DNA of 64,000 bases from Micromonospora siamensis (GCF_900090305.1 NZ_LT607751.1:2852001-2916000); one strand, 5' to 3'; counted from the stretch's first letter, positions 1 through 9,381 are shown. Numbers and translations: made by a program. The notes: generated by a model not told the origin, from the sequence alone.

Positions 1-11
1 TGGGTGCCGTC

Positions 12-1196
12 GTGTGCACCCTGCTCGTCCTGCTCCTGATTTTCCTGCTAGACAGCAGTGAGACATGGGTGTGCGGAGTGTCACTGGTGCTGTGCCTGGC
101 CTGCGCCGTCTCGCTCGAACAACTGGCGCCTTTTCAGGACGTCGTCCGGATTGCCGCGGTCCTCTTGCTCGTTGCAGGTGTTGCCTCCGGCATGCTGCGG
201 ACGGCCAAGTGGTACGGCCGCCGGCTCCGCCCGGCTCGCCCTCTGATGGAGCTGTACCTGATCGGAATGACGGGTTACCTGCTCGCAGCCACCCTGCCGT
301 TCGGCGAGGCCCGGGCGCTGGCGGTGGGTATCCTCGGGCTGCTAACGACCGCCGCGTACCTGCTGTTGGCCGCGAGGTACGTGTCACCCCGGGCGCTCGA
401 CGCGGCTCTCGTCGCGGTGCTGATGCTGACGGTCGCCGCGTCCCTCGTGCTCGGCCTTGTGGCACCGGACGTCGCCGTGGTCGGCGAGCGGTTGAGGGGC
501 GTCACGGCCAATGCGAACCTGCTGGGTGTATACGGCCTGCTCCTGGTTGCGACGGTCGTGCTGCGCAAGCGCTCCTGGCCGTTGACGTCGGCTGGAGCTG
601 TGTTGGGCGGTGCGGCGATCGTCTGGACAGCGAGCCGGGGCAGCGCCCTGTCACTGCTGCTTGCGCTCGTCGTGGGCGCCGTGGTCAACGCGGGACGCGC
701 CCGCCGGTTGGCGTTGCCGGTGGTGGCCTTGGCGGCCGCACCCTTTTTCTGGAGCCTGCGTAACGCGTCCGCCGCCGACCTGACCCTCTACCGCACCAAC
801 AACTCCCGTGAGGTGGGCATTCGGGAGGTAATGGAGCTGATGCGAGCCGACTCCCTCGCCGGGCTGGGCATCCACAACGCCTATGCCGCGAACGGTAGCG
901 CCGTGCTGACGGCATTCGTTCAAGGCGGGCTGCTGGCAATATGCCTCATTCTGATGATCTGCGTCGCCTTCCTCTGGTCCAGTTGGAAATCGGGACCGGC
1001 CACTTTCGCGCTCGCCTTGGGCGTGGTGCTGCACTCCAACTTCGAGCCGTGGGCGTTGGCCTCGATGAGCCCGATTTCGCTCCTCGTAGCGCTGACCTGG
1101 CTCTCCCTGGTCGAAACGGGCGCCAGGACGCTTCCGAAGCGCGCGGCGCCGACCGCTAGCTCTCTAGTCCGGCATCCCCTCGGGAGCACCGCATGA
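12..1196 (+). CDS. Wzy / O-antigen ligase-like polysaccharide polymerase (5' end may be cut off)
   Basis: This is a polytopic membrane protein of 394 residues, made almost wholly of hydrophobic segments separated by short basic loops. Residues around 170 (TANANLLG) and 205 (WTASRGSALS) resemble the conserved small-residue and Ser-Arg-Gly motifs of the Wzy_C/O-antigen ligase family, whose members polymerise lipid-linked glycan repeats outside the membrane. The reading frame is open to the window edge, so the GTG at 12 is only the first start visible and the protein may begin upstream. Its stop overlaps the ATG of the next glycosyltransferase (ATGA), so the two are translationally coupled. A general polysaccharide ligase is the alternative to a polymerase. 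Confidence 0.75.
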   Translation: MCTLLVLLLIFLLDSSETWVCGVSLVLCLACAVSLEQLAPFQDVVRIAAVLLLVAGVASGMLRTAKWYGRRLRPARPLMELYLIGMTGYLLAATLPFGEARALAVGILGLLTTAAYLLLAARYVSPRALDAALVAVLMLTVAASLVLGLVAPDVAVVGERLRGVTANANLLGVYGLLLVATVVLRKRSWPLTSAGAVLGGAAIVWTASRGSALSLLLALVVGAVVNAGRARRLALPVVALAAAPFFWSLRNASAADLTLYRTNNSREVGIREVMELMRADSLAGLGIHNAYAANGSAVLTAFVQGGLLAICLILMICVAFLWSSWKSGPATFALALGVVLHSNFEPWALASMSPISLLVALTWLSLVETGARTLPKRAAPTASSLVRHPLGSTA

Positions 1197-2380
1197 AGCG
1201 TGCGATCTTCTGGCAGAACTGTCCCTCGATCCATCAGACGGCGCTGATCCGGTCTGTCGGGGACGTGCTCGGCACACCGAGTGTAGTGGTGATCGAGGCA
1301 CCTTTGGACCAGCGGCGACTGGGTGCTGGCTGGACCATGCCTGATTACGGCGACAGCACGGTCATCGTCGCCCCGTCCGCCGCCGAGCGCAGGCGACTGG
1401 AAGAAGCCTCCGCCGATTCGGCGATGCACGTTTTCTCCGGGCTGGGCGCCTACCCGCAGACGACCGGATCAATGGTGCGCCTCGCCCCGTCCCGGCGCGC
1501 CGGTGGCTCGGTCAGCCTCGTCTACGTCGAGCCGTGGCCCGAGTCGCTGCTACGGGATGTCAAGTATCGCTTCGCGCGGCTGCGACACCGGGGCACGGTA
1601 GACGGGGTGCTGGCATGTGGCCGGGCTGGCGTCGAGCAGTACCGGCGGATTGGATTCGGAGCGTCACGGGTCTTCGAGTTTGGCTACTTTCTCGACGTGG
1701 CCGACGCGTGTAAGTATCCGGATGTGGGTGCGGGTGCCGGCGGTACCGGCCCGGTGCGGCTCGTCTTCGTGGGGCGGCTTGATGGAAACAAGCGCCTGAA
1801 CTGGGCCCTGAAAGCGCTCTCCGTTCTGCGGGACCGGGACTGGCGTCTCGACGTCGTAGGTACGGGACCCCGGCACGACGAACTGACTCGGCTGGCGGAC
1901 GAGCTTCATGTCGGTGATCGCGTGCGATGGCACGGTGTGTTGCCCAACCATGAGGTCAACGTCCTATTGGCGGCCTCCGACGTGCTGGTCCTGCCGAGCC
2001 GGTACGACGGCTGGGGGGCGGTGGTGAACGAGGCCCTCGGCGCCGGCACGCCCGCCATCGTCAGTGACGCCGCGGGCTCTGCTGCCCTCGTGGCCGGCGG
2101 CGCCCGGGGGAGCGTCTTCTCGGCGCTGTCGCTCGATTCCCTGCGTCGCGCGTTGCTTCATCATCTGGATGAGGGCCCGGTGGACCCGGGACGGCGGGCG
2201 GACATCCGTTCCTGGGCGGCGCATCGCGCCTCTGCGCCGGCCGCAGCGACGTACCTGCTGGAGATCGCGGCCTCAGTACGCAGCGGCGGACCGGTGCCGG
2301 CCCCGCCTTGGAGGATGCCGCCGCTCGAGGCCGGACCGGCAGCTGGCTGGTCAGGCGGGCCCACCGGCGTGAGCTTTTGA
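1193..2380 (+). CDS. Family 4 glycosyltransferase
   Basis: A GT-B fold glycosyltransferase of 395 residues. The C-terminal donor-binding half is clear: VFVGRLDGNKRL at about 191-202 opens the Glycos_transf_1 domain, and PSRYDGWGAVVNEALGAG at about 268-285 carries the E-x7-E-type nucleotide-sugar site. The N-terminal acceptor half is divergent. The start overlaps the upstream Wzy-like gene by four bases, so it probably adds a sugar to the repeat unit that the Wzy protein polymerises. The C-terminal tail past residue 370 is rich in Pro, Gly and Ala. The sugar transferred cannot be told from the sequence. It converges on the next glycosyltransferase with 94 bases between the stops. Confidence 0.85.
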   Translation: MKRAIFWQNCPSIHQTALIRSVGDVLGTPSVVVIEAPLDQRRLGAGWTMPDYGDSTVIVAPSAAERRRLEEASADSAMHVFSGLGAYPQTTGSMVRLAPSRRAGGSVSLVYVEPWPESLLRDVKYRFARLRHRGTVDGVLACGRAGVEQYRRIGFGASRVFEFGYFLDVADACKYPDVGAGAGGTGPVRLVFVGRLDGNKRLNWALKALSVLRDRDWRLDVVGTGPRHDELTRLADELHVGDRVRWHGVLPNHEVNVLLAASDVLVLPSRYDGWGAVVNEALGAGTPAIVSDAAGSAALVAGGARGSVFSALSLDSLRRALLHHLDEGPVDPGRRADIRSWAAHRASAPAAATYLLEIAASVRSGGPVPAPPWRMPPLEAGPAAGWSGGPTGVSF

Positions 2381-2474
2381 CCAGACCCACCGGGCAAGTC
2401 GACGCACGGCTCCCTGCCGCCTGCTCGACCGAGGTCAGGCGTACGCAGCACCACAGCGCCGGGGCCGGCGGCGG

Positions 2475-3662
2475 TCAGTCCGGCTCATCCGCCGCTGTAT
2501 CGACAACTGAGGTGAGCAGGCTGGCGAGAGCAGCCGTCATCGCCCGGCGCGACTGGTTCTCCCCGATCCACCGCCGCCCGGTCGTGCCCATCTTCGCCAA
2601 CTCGTCGGTACTGGCCTGGGCCACCTGACCGAGACCATGGGCCAGGTCAGTCGGCGGCGTCACAAGACCTGCACCGGTGCTCATGACGAGATCACCGACG
2701 GTCCCCGGGGAGTTGGTGACGATCGGCAGCCCGGCGGCCATGTAGTCGAACACCTTGTTCGGGCTGACGCCGATACGGAACAATTTCACGTCGGCGAGTA
2801 CATGCACGCCGACGTCCGCGGCGTGAAGCAGGTCGGGCATCTCGGTCTTCGGTACCGGGTCAAGGAATCGAACATTGCGGATTTCAGCCGCCGCCGTCTG
2901 CAGACGCGGCTTCTCGGCACCCGATCCCACCAGCACGACGTCCAGTTCAGGGACCGCCCTGGCTGCATCGAGAAGCAAATCGAGCCCGTTGGCGGGACCG
3001 TGCGCCCCGGCGTAGACGGCGGTGCGGCGGGTGAACCCGTAGTGCTGCCGCAAAGTGTCGCGGGCAGCGCCGGGCACGAAATCCTCAGGGTCGGCCGCGT
3101 TGGGAATGAAGGCGATCCTCTCGGGCGCCACGCCCTTGGCCTCGATCGTCGCCCGCACGCCCGGGGCCATGATCACCACCCGGTCGGCCCGCCGGTACAG
3201 GAACCGCTCCAAGCGCTCCAGCATCCGGTACGCCGACGACTCCTCCGCCAGAGTTCCCATGTCAACCAGCACGCGCGGCCACAGGTCCCGGACCTCCAGG
3301 ACGAGCGGCGCTGACCGCAGGGCGGCCACGATCCAGCCGGCCAGACCGGCCAGTAGATGCGGTGAGGAGGCGTACACCACGTCCGGGCGGGGCTGCCGCA
3401 GACCGGCTGCTGTCGCGGTGACCGCGAAACTAGCCCAGTTGAACACTCGTCCCAGGCCGTTTCCCCGGTACGGGGTCACGGCGACCGGGTGAAATCCGGG
3501 CTCCGCGCGTTGCGGCAGCCCGGTCGTCAGGTTCCGGCGAGCCGCGATGATCACTGACGACCAGCCAGGCAGCCGGCTGAACAGCTCCACGTGCCGGGTG
3601 CCTCCCGGCTGGCCCCGGGGCACGGCAAAGTGGTTGAGGACGAGGACGCTGCGTCGGGTCAT
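2475..3662 (-). CDS. Family 4 glycosyltransferase, WbuB-like
   Basis: A 395-residue GT-B glycosyltransferase. I chose the ATG at 3662 because MTRRSVLVLNHF begins a normal Rossmann strand and this start overlaps the stop of the upstream lyase gene by four bases. SSPHLLAG and LEVRDLWPRV in the first half are typical of the WbuB-like GT4 group, which transfers amino-deoxyhexoses in O-antigen assembly. The second half holds the AVYAGAHGPANGLD and NKVFDYMAAGLPIV donor-site motifs. Context in the aminotransferase/priming-transferase operon suggests it extends the primer sugar. The exact donor is unknown. It is the last gene of a four-gene operon read from 7551 downward. Confidence 0.85.
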   Translation of the reverse strand: MTRRSVLVLNHFAVPRGQPGGTRHVELFSRLPGWSSVIIAARRNLTTGLPQRAEPGFHPVAVTPYRGNGLGRVFNWASFAVTATAAGLRQPRPDVVYASSPHLLAGLAGWIVAALRSAPLVLEVRDLWPRVLVDMGTLAEESSAYRMLERLERFLYRRADRVVIMAPGVRATIEAKGVAPERIAFIPNAADPEDFVPGAARDTLRQHYGFTRRTAVYAGAHGPANGLDLLLDAARAVPELDVVLVGSGAEKPRLQTAAAEIRNVRFLDPVPKTEMPDLLHAADVGVHVLADVKLFRIGVSPNKVFDYMAAGLPIVTNSPGTVGDLVMSTGAGLVTPPTDLAHGLGQVAQASTDELAKMGTTGRRWIGENQSRRAMTAALASLLTSVVDTAADEPD

Positions 3663-5653
3663 CGTGGCGCTCGCACGTGGTGGACCTGCCCTGAATCGGT
3701 GTGGGTGACGGCCAGGCACGCCCCGGTTCGACTCCAGGTCACTGCGAACCGGAGCCCGTCGAGGTCGTCCGGTCCGCCCCGCAGACCTGGTGCGGTGCCG
3801 AGTCCCCACACGGTGGTGGCGGCCCGGCTCTCGGCGGTGATCCAGGTCGCCGGCTCCCAGCGGCCGTAGGTCCGGCTGTACCAGCCCGCGAACGGCGTGG
3901 ACCGGCCGCGTACCGTCGAGTGGCCGGCCAGACCGAAGAGGCCGACCTTGCTCTCGCCGACGGTCATGGTGTCGCCGTCCAGCAGGACGTCGGGGTGCAG
4001 TGGGACGGTCAGCGACCACGACCCGACGGCAGTGGACCGGTCGGCGAACTCGACGACCGCCACGTACCGGTCGGCCACCACGACGGCGCGGCCAACTCGT
4101 ACCGGGCGCTCACCTCGCGCGTACGCGTCGTGCCAGCCGAAGAGGACGGTCTGCCCGGGCAGGATGAGCGGTTCCCCCAGATGGCCGCGGCCGCTGTTGA
4201 GCCAGCGGAACGCCCGGTGCGGTACGAGCTGGTCGCGGCCATCCGGCCGGCGCACCGGGTGGGCGGCCGAGGTGCGCAGCCCGTTGCGCACCTCCAACGG
4301 GCCGTTGTACGTGCCGGTGCCCGGGTCGGCGACCAGCCACCGGTCACCGTGTCTGATCCAGACCGAGGTCAGGTCGGCGTGGCCGTGCGAAGGGCCAGCG
4401 TCCACCTTGAACCAAACTCGCCACGGCCCCCGCTTGACTCGAGCGATGCCTCCCGAGGCCGTCACGGCCGGGGTGCGGACGGTCGGGGCGAGGTCGCCCG
4501 CCTCGGGCGGCTCGGGCGCGTACCACGCCAGCTCGTCGAAGTCGGCGTACCACCGGGTCGGCACCCGATCGCCGCACAACACGAGGCCGAGTGCGACCGA
4601 ACCGGCCACGTCGAGCGGGTCGCCGGAGGACGCGAGCACGCGCCCCTCGTCCCAGTCGCCGTACTGTGGGATCTCACCGTCGAACACACCGAGCCGTATC
4701 AGGTGGCGGCTAGCCGCGTGAAGGTCATGTCGTACGCCGGCCGGCGCCTCGCCCAACAGCACCCGCACGATGAGCATCTCGAGGACGAACCGGTGGTACG
4801 ACAGGGAGTCCTCGATCATCCGGCCGTCGGCGGCCACGTGCCGGCGAAGCTGGGCCGCGAACATCCGCTCGCCGGCGAGCCCCCACCAGCGCGCCCGTCG
4901 AACGGTGGGGAACATCCGTGACAGCACGATCAGCCCGAGTGCATCGCCGAGCATGTGGTTGTTGCGCATGCTGCTCATCGTGTAGGGCAGCTCAACCGTC
5001 AGGTGGCGGGCGCTGGCCAGTAGCAGCCGCTCCATGGTGACCACCAGCTCACGGGGTAGTCGCTCGCCCGCCAGTACCAGAATCTGGCTCCATGCGATGG
5101 CCCGTAGGGCGAGTTCGAGGCTGGAGTACCAGTTCACTCCCCGCTCCGGTGGCGACTGCTCGCACCAGGACCGCAACAGGCCGGTGAGCCCGTCCAGCCA
5201 TGGCCCGGTCGGGTCGAGGTGGGCGGCGCGGGCCAATACCACCAGGTCACGGTGGCGAGCAACCTCCCAGGTGTGCTTGACGTCTGACAGTCGAGCGTCG
5301 GAGCGGATGTCGATCCGCCACCACGGCTCGAGCTCCGGCCATTGCCGCCCGGTCAGCGGGTCGGTGGACCACGGCGCGGACCCCCCGGTCCTCACCCGCT
5401 GTCCGAAGGCGCGCAGGCCCTGTCCGAGCACGCTGCCGGCGTCGTCCAGGCAGCGCTGCCGAGCCGCTTCGCCGTGCGGCAGCAGACCGGTCAGGTGCAC
5501 CGGGACGGCCGGGTGGTAGCGGCGCACCTTTCCGCGGAACAGGACGGCGTGGAATCCACTGCGCTTGGACGCCTCGTACGCCGCTCGAACGGGCGCAGAC
5601 GGGCCAAGGGCGCGGGTGTCCGCGGCGATCGTGCGCAGAGCGCTTCGTGCCAT
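3659..5653 (-). CDS. Heparinase II/III family polysaccharide lyase
   Basis: A 664-residue protein with the two-part heparinase II/III layout: a helical toroid domain over about the first 350 residues, including the RNNHMLGDALGL motif, then a beta-sandwich domain with GPSHGHADLTS followed by VADPGTGTYNG. Those His and Tyr regions are the conserved active site of this lyase family, which cleaves uronic-acid polysaccharides by beta-elimination. No signal peptide is visible, so it may act in the cytoplasm or be exported by an unrecognised route. Its place between a glycosyltransferase and an aminotransferase suggests it trims or turns over the glycan made by this locus. Its stop overlaps the next start. 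Confidence 0.8.
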   Translation of the reverse strand: MARSALRTIAADTRALGPSAPVRAAYEASKRSGFHAVLFRGKVRRYHPAVPVHLTGLLPHGEAARQRCLDDAGSVLGQGLRAFGQRVRTGGSAPWSTDPLTGRQWPELEPWWRIDIRSDARLSDVKHTWEVARHRDLVVLARAAHLDPTGPWLDGLTGLLRSWCEQSPPERGVNWYSSLELALRAIAWSQILVLAGERLPRELVVTMERLLLASARHLTVELPYTMSSMRNNHMLGDALGLIVLSRMFPTVRRARWWGLAGERMFAAQLRRHVAADGRMIEDSLSYHRFVLEMLIVRVLLGEAPAGVRHDLHAASRHLIRLGVFDGEIPQYGDWDEGRVLASSGDPLDVAGSVALGLVLCGDRVPTRWYADFDELAWYAPEPPEAGDLAPTVRTPAVTASGGIARVKRGPWRVWFKVDAGPSHGHADLTSVWIRHGDRWLVADPGTGTYNGPLEVRNGLRTSAAHPVRRPDGRDQLVPHRAFRWLNSGRGHLGEPLILPGQTVLFGWHDAYARGERPVRVGRAVVVADRYVAVVEFADRSTAVGSWSLTVPLHPDVLLDGDTMTVGESKVGLFGLAGHSTVRGRSTPFAGWYSRTYGRWEPATWITAESRAATTVWGLGTAPGLRGGPDDLDGLRFAVTWSRTGACLAVTHTDSGQVHHVRAPR

Positions 5654-5689
5654 CGGCTTCCTCCAGAGGCGGTTGACGCGCGTCTTTCG

Positions 5690-6844
5690 TCAGGCCGGCT
5701 GGGCGACGTGCTGGTCGCGAGCGGCGACGAAGGTTTCGACAGCTGCGAAGACCCGGGCTGTGTCCGCCTCGGTCATCGCCGACCCGCTGGGCAACGTCAG
5801 CCCGGTCGCGAACAACGCCTCCGCCGCGCCGGTCAGCAGCGCCTCCGCCTCGGCGTACACGGGTTGCAGGTGCATCGGCTTGAACACCGGCCGGGTCTCG
5901 ATGTCCCGTTCGCGGAGGAAGGCCCCGAGTTGCTCGGCCCGCCAGCCGGTCTGCGCCTGGTCCACCACAACGGTGGTCAGCCAGCAGTTGGCCGCCCGGT
6001 CGTCGCCGGCAAGCACCCGTACGCCGGGCACCGGCGCGAACAGTTTCTCGTACCGTTCCCGTAGGTGCCGGCGTCGGGAGACCATTCCGTCGAGGCGGCG
6101 CAGCTGGGCCAACCCGAGCGCGGCGAGCAGGTTGCTCAGCCGGTAGTTGTAGCCGATCTCGGTGTGCTCGTAGTGGGCCACGGGTTGGCGGGCCTGGGTG
6201 GCGAGATACCGGCAGCGGGCCAGCAGTTCCGCGTCGTCGGAGAGCAGCATTCCGCCGCCGGAGGTGGTCAGGATCTTGTTGCCGTTGAACGAGAGGACAC
6301 CCACGCGGCCGAACGACCCGGCCGCCTGCCCAGCCTGGGTGGAGCCGAGGGCCTCGGCGGCGTCCTCCACCACGGGCACTCCGAAGCGGTCACAGACCGG
6401 CAGCAGGGCCGGGTAGTCGGCGCAGGCGCCGAAGAGGTCCACCGGCACGACCGCTCCGACCCGCTGGCCGCGTTCGTGCTGGCGCTCCAGGAGTCGCTCG
6501 ACCAGGGTGACGTCGAGGTTGCCGGTGTGCGGGTCGCAGTCCACGAAGACCGGCCGGGCACCGGCGTACCGCACCGCGTTCGCGGTGGCCACGAAGGTCA
6601 GCGTCGGGACGACGACCACGTCGCCCGGCCTGACTCCCACGGCCAGCAGGGCCAGGTGCAGGGCGGCGGTGCCGGAGCCCACCGCGACCGCTCCGTGGGT
6701 GCCGACACGCGCGGCCATCTCCCGCTCGAACGCGTCGAGTTCCGGACCGACCGGCGCGATCCACCCCGACCTGAGGGCAGCTGTCAGGTACGACTCCTCC
6801 AGCGGTCCGACGTCGGGTGGGGACAGATGGATGGTCCGGCTCAT
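5690..6844 (-). CDS. DegT/DnrJ/EryC1/StrS-type PLP sugar aminotransferase
   Basis: A 384-residue nucleotide-sugar aminotransferase. The start MSRTIHLSPPDVG is the usual family opening and its ATG overlaps the upstream sugar-transferase stop (ATGA). GSGTAALHLAL near 57-67 binds the PLP phosphate, VVEDAAEALG places the ring-contacting Asp at about 161, and FNGNK gives the Schiff-base Lys at about 190. The family converts keto-sugars on UDP or dTDP into amino sugars. Together with the adjacent PglC-like transferase and the NeuD/PglD-like acyltransferase at 16.6 kb, it fits synthesis of a UDP-acetamido-sugar primer. The 4,6-dehydratase that such a route needs is not in the window. Confidence 0.9.
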   Translation of the reverse strand: MSRTIHLSPPDVGPLEESYLTAALRSGWIAPVGPELDAFEREMAARVGTHGAVAVGSGTAALHLALLAVGVRPGDVVVVPTLTFVATANAVRYAGARPVFVDCDPHTGNLDVTLVERLLERQHERGQRVGAVVPVDLFGACADYPALLPVCDRFGVPVVEDAAEALGSTQAGQAAGSFGRVGVLSFNGNKILTTSGGGMLLSDDAELLARCRYLATQARQPVAHYEHTEIGYNYRLSNLLAALGLAQLRRLDGMVSRRRHLRERYEKLFAPVPGVRVLAGDDRAANCWLTTVVVDQAQTGWRAEQLGAFLRERDIETRPVFKPMHLQPVYAEAEALLTGAAEALFATGLTLPSGSAMTEADTARVFAAVETFVAARDQHVAQPA

Positions 6845-7551
6845 CGCGCTCCTTCGGTGCGGGCGGTCACGCCGTGCCCCGGTTCGATCCGCACCGGGTG
6901 GGCCGGCGTGCCGAGGAATTCCGGAGCGGTGACGTGACCGGCCGCGGAGATCCCCTCTCGTCGCAGCACGGTCCGGACGGTGTCGAGCAGGATCGCCAGA
7001 TCCAGTCGGAGGCTGCGGGTGTCCACGTACTCGACGTCGAGGTCGAGCTTCTCCTCCCAGCTCAGGCTGTTGCGTCCGCGCACCTGGGACAGCCCGGTGA
7101 CACCGGGCCGGACCTCGTGCCGGCGGGCCTGCCACGGGGAGTACCGGTCCAGGTATTCGGGGAGCAGCGGGCGCGGTCCGACCAGGCTCATGTCGCCGCG
7201 CAACACGTTCCAGAGGCTGGGCAGTTCGTCCAGACTGGTCGCGCGCAGCCACTTCCCGAAGGCGGTCAGCCGGGCGGCGTCGTCGAGCAGTCCACGGCTC
7301 GGGTCCATCGGCAGCATGGTGCGGAACTTGACCACGTCGAAGCACCGGCCGTGCAGGCCGGTGCGGCGTTGGCGGAACAGCACCGGTCGGCCCAGCCCCA
7401 CGGCAACCAGCAACGCGACCGCCGCGATCACCGGTGCGGCGAGCACCAGCAGCAGGGCGGCCATGGCCACGTCCACGATCCGCTTTCCGCGGTCCCTGCG
7501 GAACTCTCGCGGGGGACGGGGAGGCGCAACCACCACACCGGTCACCGGCAC
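6841..7551 (-). CDS. Bacterial sugar transferase (PglC-like priming phosphoglycosyl transferase)
   Basis: A 236-residue monotopic phosphoglycosyl transferase that loads the first sugar-1-phosphate onto undecaprenyl phosphate. It has one hydrophobic re-entrant segment at about 24-52, then KFRTM at 75-79, the TSLDELPSLWNVLRGDMSLVG block from 106, GPRPLL, and RPGVTGLSQV near 148. Only the short catalytic form is present, without the multi-TM N-terminus of WbaP or CpsE types, so it matches the small PglC/WcaJ-tail group. The start is GTG at 7551, preceded by a GGGAGG ribosome site. It heads the four-gene operon running down to 2475. Confidence 0.92.
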   Translation of the reverse strand: MPVTGVVVAPPRPPREFRRDRGKRIVDVAMAALLLVLAAPVIAAVALLVAVGLGRPVLFRQRRTGLHGRCFDVVKFRTMLPMDPSRGLLDDAARLTAFGKWLRATSLDELPSLWNVLRGDMSLVGPRPLLPEYLDRYSPWQARRHEVRPGVTGLSQVRGRNSLSWEEKLDLDVEYVDTRSLRLDLAILLDTVRTVLRREGISAAGHVTAPEFLGTPAHPVRIEPGHGVTARTEGAR

Positions 7552-7781
7552 CGCTCCGACCTCCCGTCATCTACTGTTAAAACAACATAAAACATGTACC
7601 ACGCCCAAACCTGGCGTAACCGTGCGTTCGGTTTGTTGAGGGGCGGATCCGTCCGGATCAACCTGCGGAACGCCCGACAGGACACGGCCCCGCCCGTTTC
7701 GGAGCCGGAACCGGGGGTGGGGGGACCGGCGTCGCGCGCGCAGTAGGGTTCCTCCACAGCGCATCGGGCGACGGGAGGGCC
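7552..7781. promoter_or_regulatory. Divergent promoter region between priming transferase and DUF389 genes
   Basis: These 230 bases separate two divergent genes. The stretch about 7570-7600 is strikingly AT-rich for this genome (runs of A and T on both strands) and lies 20-50 bases upstream of the priming-transferase GTG, so it is the likely promoter of the glycan operon. A small inverted repeat, GATCCG-TC-CGGATC at 7646-7659, could be an operator. I could not settle on one convincing -35/-10 pair. Confidence 0.4.
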
Positions 7782-8792
7782 ATGCTGCATCTGAGGGTGA
7801 TCGCACCGGCTGACCAGTCGTCAGCGGTCGCCGACCTGTTGGCGGCCGATCCCGGCGTGACCCATCTGGTGGTCCTGCCGGGCGCCGCCCGCCAGCCGGC
7901 CGGCGACCTCATCACCTGCGACGTGGTCCGGGAGAGCGCCGACGGCGTGCTGCGGCACCTTCAGCGGTTGGGCGTGGAGGCACGCGGGGCGATCGCCGCC
8001 GACGACGTGGACATGACGCTCTCCGCCGCCGCCGACCGGGCCGCCGAGGCTGCTCCTGGCCATGGCGAGGACGCCGTGGTCTGGGACGAGATCGCCGCGA
8101 AGACGGGCGAGCAGACCGTGCTCACCGGCACGTTCCTGGCGCTGATCATCGTGGCCACGATGATCGCCGGCGTCGGCGTGCTGCTGGACCAGCCGATCCT
8201 GATCGTCGGCGCGATGGTTGTCGGCCCGGAGTTCGGGCCGCTGGCGGCGCTCTGCGTGGCGCTGCTGCGCCGGCAGCCCGACATCATCGGCCGCTCGATC
8301 AAGGCGCTGGTGGTCGGTTTCCCGGTCGCCATGGTCGCGACCGTGCTGAGCACCTGGGCGCTCACCGCGACCGGCCTGGTCAGCCGGGAGATGCTGCTCG
8401 CCGACCGGCCGCTGACCGACTTCATCTGGCGTCCCGACGCGCTCTCCTGGGTGGTGGGCATCCTGGCCGGGATCGCCGGCATGCTCTCCCTGACCTCGAA
8501 GAAGTCGGGTTCCCTGGTCGGAGTGCTGATCTCGGTGACCACCGTGCCGGCCGCGGCCAACGTGGCGGTGGCGGCGGCCTACGGGGTGTGGCACGAGGCG
8601 GCCGGCTCCGCGCTCCAGCTGGTGATCAACCTGGCGGCGATCGTGCTGGCCGGCCTGCTCACCCTGGTGGTGCAGCTGCTCTGGTGGCGGCGGGTCGAGC
8701 GCAGGGGCAACGGCGGCGTGCCACGTCAGCGGACGGACCGGCCGCCGGCTGGGGTCACCGCCAGTCGTCGCCCGCCTCGAGACGCAGGCTGA
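7782..8792 (+). CDS. DUF389 family membrane protein
   Basis: A 336-residue protein with a soluble N-terminal part (about 1-110, an ACT-like region also seen in long DUF389 members) and a membrane part of five to six helices from about 113. The segment with DQPILIVGAMVVGPEFGPLAAL (roughly 136-157) is the DUF389 signature. The family's biochemical role is unknown; the C-terminal 35 residues are basic and disordered. GGGAGG sits six bases before the ATG. The last 38 bases overlap, tail to tail, the gene on the other strand. It faces the glycan operon but nothing in its sequence links it to glycan synthesis. Confidence 0.85.
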   Translation: MLHLRVIAPADQSSAVADLLAADPGVTHLVVLPGAARQPAGDLITCDVVRESADGVLRHLQRLGVEARGAIAADDVDMTLSAAADRAAEAAPGHGEDAVVWDEIAAKTGEQTVLTGTFLALIIVATMIAGVGVLLDQPILIVGAMVVGPEFGPLAALCVALLRRQPDIIGRSIKALVVGFPVAMVATVLSTWALTATGLVSREMLLADRPLTDFIWRPDALSWVVGILAGIAGMLSLTSKKSGSLVGVLISVTTVPAAANVAVAAAYGVWHEAAGSALQLVINLAAIVLAGLLTLVVQLLWWRRVERRGNGGVPRQRTDRPPAGVTASRRPPRDAG

Positions 8793-9189
8793 GCAGCGTC
8801 GCCAGCGGCATCGACTCGCCGTCCCGACCGCCCCGGCCGACCACCAGCGGCGGCGGGGCGGGCTCGGGGCTGGCGCCGAGCAGTCGGGACCGCAGGCTGG
8901 CCGGCACGGTCAGCAGATAGAAGCGTCCCGCGGTGTCGACCGCGCGGCTCCGGGCCCGGTCGACGTACCAGCCGGTGAGCCCGGTGCGGTAACGGCCGCG
9001 CCCGTCGTAGGACGCCGCCGTGAGCCGCTCGGCGCGCAGCCCGCGCCAGGTCGCCTCGGCGGCGAACCCGGCGACCAGCTCGGCCGCCTCCGCCTGCTCG
9101 GTCGCGCGCTGCCGGGCGTCCGCGTCGGCGTGCGCGCGTACCGCGTGGCGCTGCCGCTCCCGCCACTCGCGGCCGTCGTCCTCACCCAC
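8755..9189 (-). CDS. Conserved small protein of unknown function
   Basis: A 144-residue soluble protein that I do not recognise. The first 45 residues are charged and probably helical (Arg, Glu, Ala rich). The middle contains GRGRYRTGLTGWYVDRARSRAVDTAGRFYLLTV-like alternating strand character, which suggests a small beta domain. There is no signal peptide or membrane segment. Its 3' end overlaps the DUF389 gene by 38 bases on the opposite strand. Codon use with G or C in the third position is as strong as in neighbouring real genes, which supports it as coding. Confidence 0.6.
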   Translation of the reverse strand: MGEDDGREWRERQRHAVRAHADADARQRATEQAEAAELVAGFAAEATWRGLRAERLTAASYDGRGRYRTGLTGWYVDRARSRAVDTAGRFYLLTVPASLRSRLLGASPEPAPPPLVVGRGGRDGESMPLATLLSLRLEAGDDWR

Positions 9190-9329
9190 GCACCCGACGG
9201 TACGCGCGACGCGGATGCCGCGTCACGGCGGCTGCGCCCGGCCGGCGGTCCCGGCGTCCACGACTGTCCCCGGAGCGGGCGGGTCCCGCGAGCCGTGGCG
9301 GCGGCCGGGCCCGCCAGTCGACCACTACC

Positions 9330-9381
9330 GACCTGAGAGCGTGGACGACTCAGCGCCGTGAGTCGTTCACGCCCTCAGGTC
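9330..9381. terminator. Long inverted repeat, possible tex terminator
   Basis: Arms of 23 bases at 9330-9352 and 9359-9381 pair with two mismatches around a six-base loop (GCGCCG). It lies about 140 bases beyond the tex stop and downstream of it on the minus strand. There is no T-tract, which is common for actinomycete terminators. A mobile palindromic element is the alternative. Confidence 0.5.
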
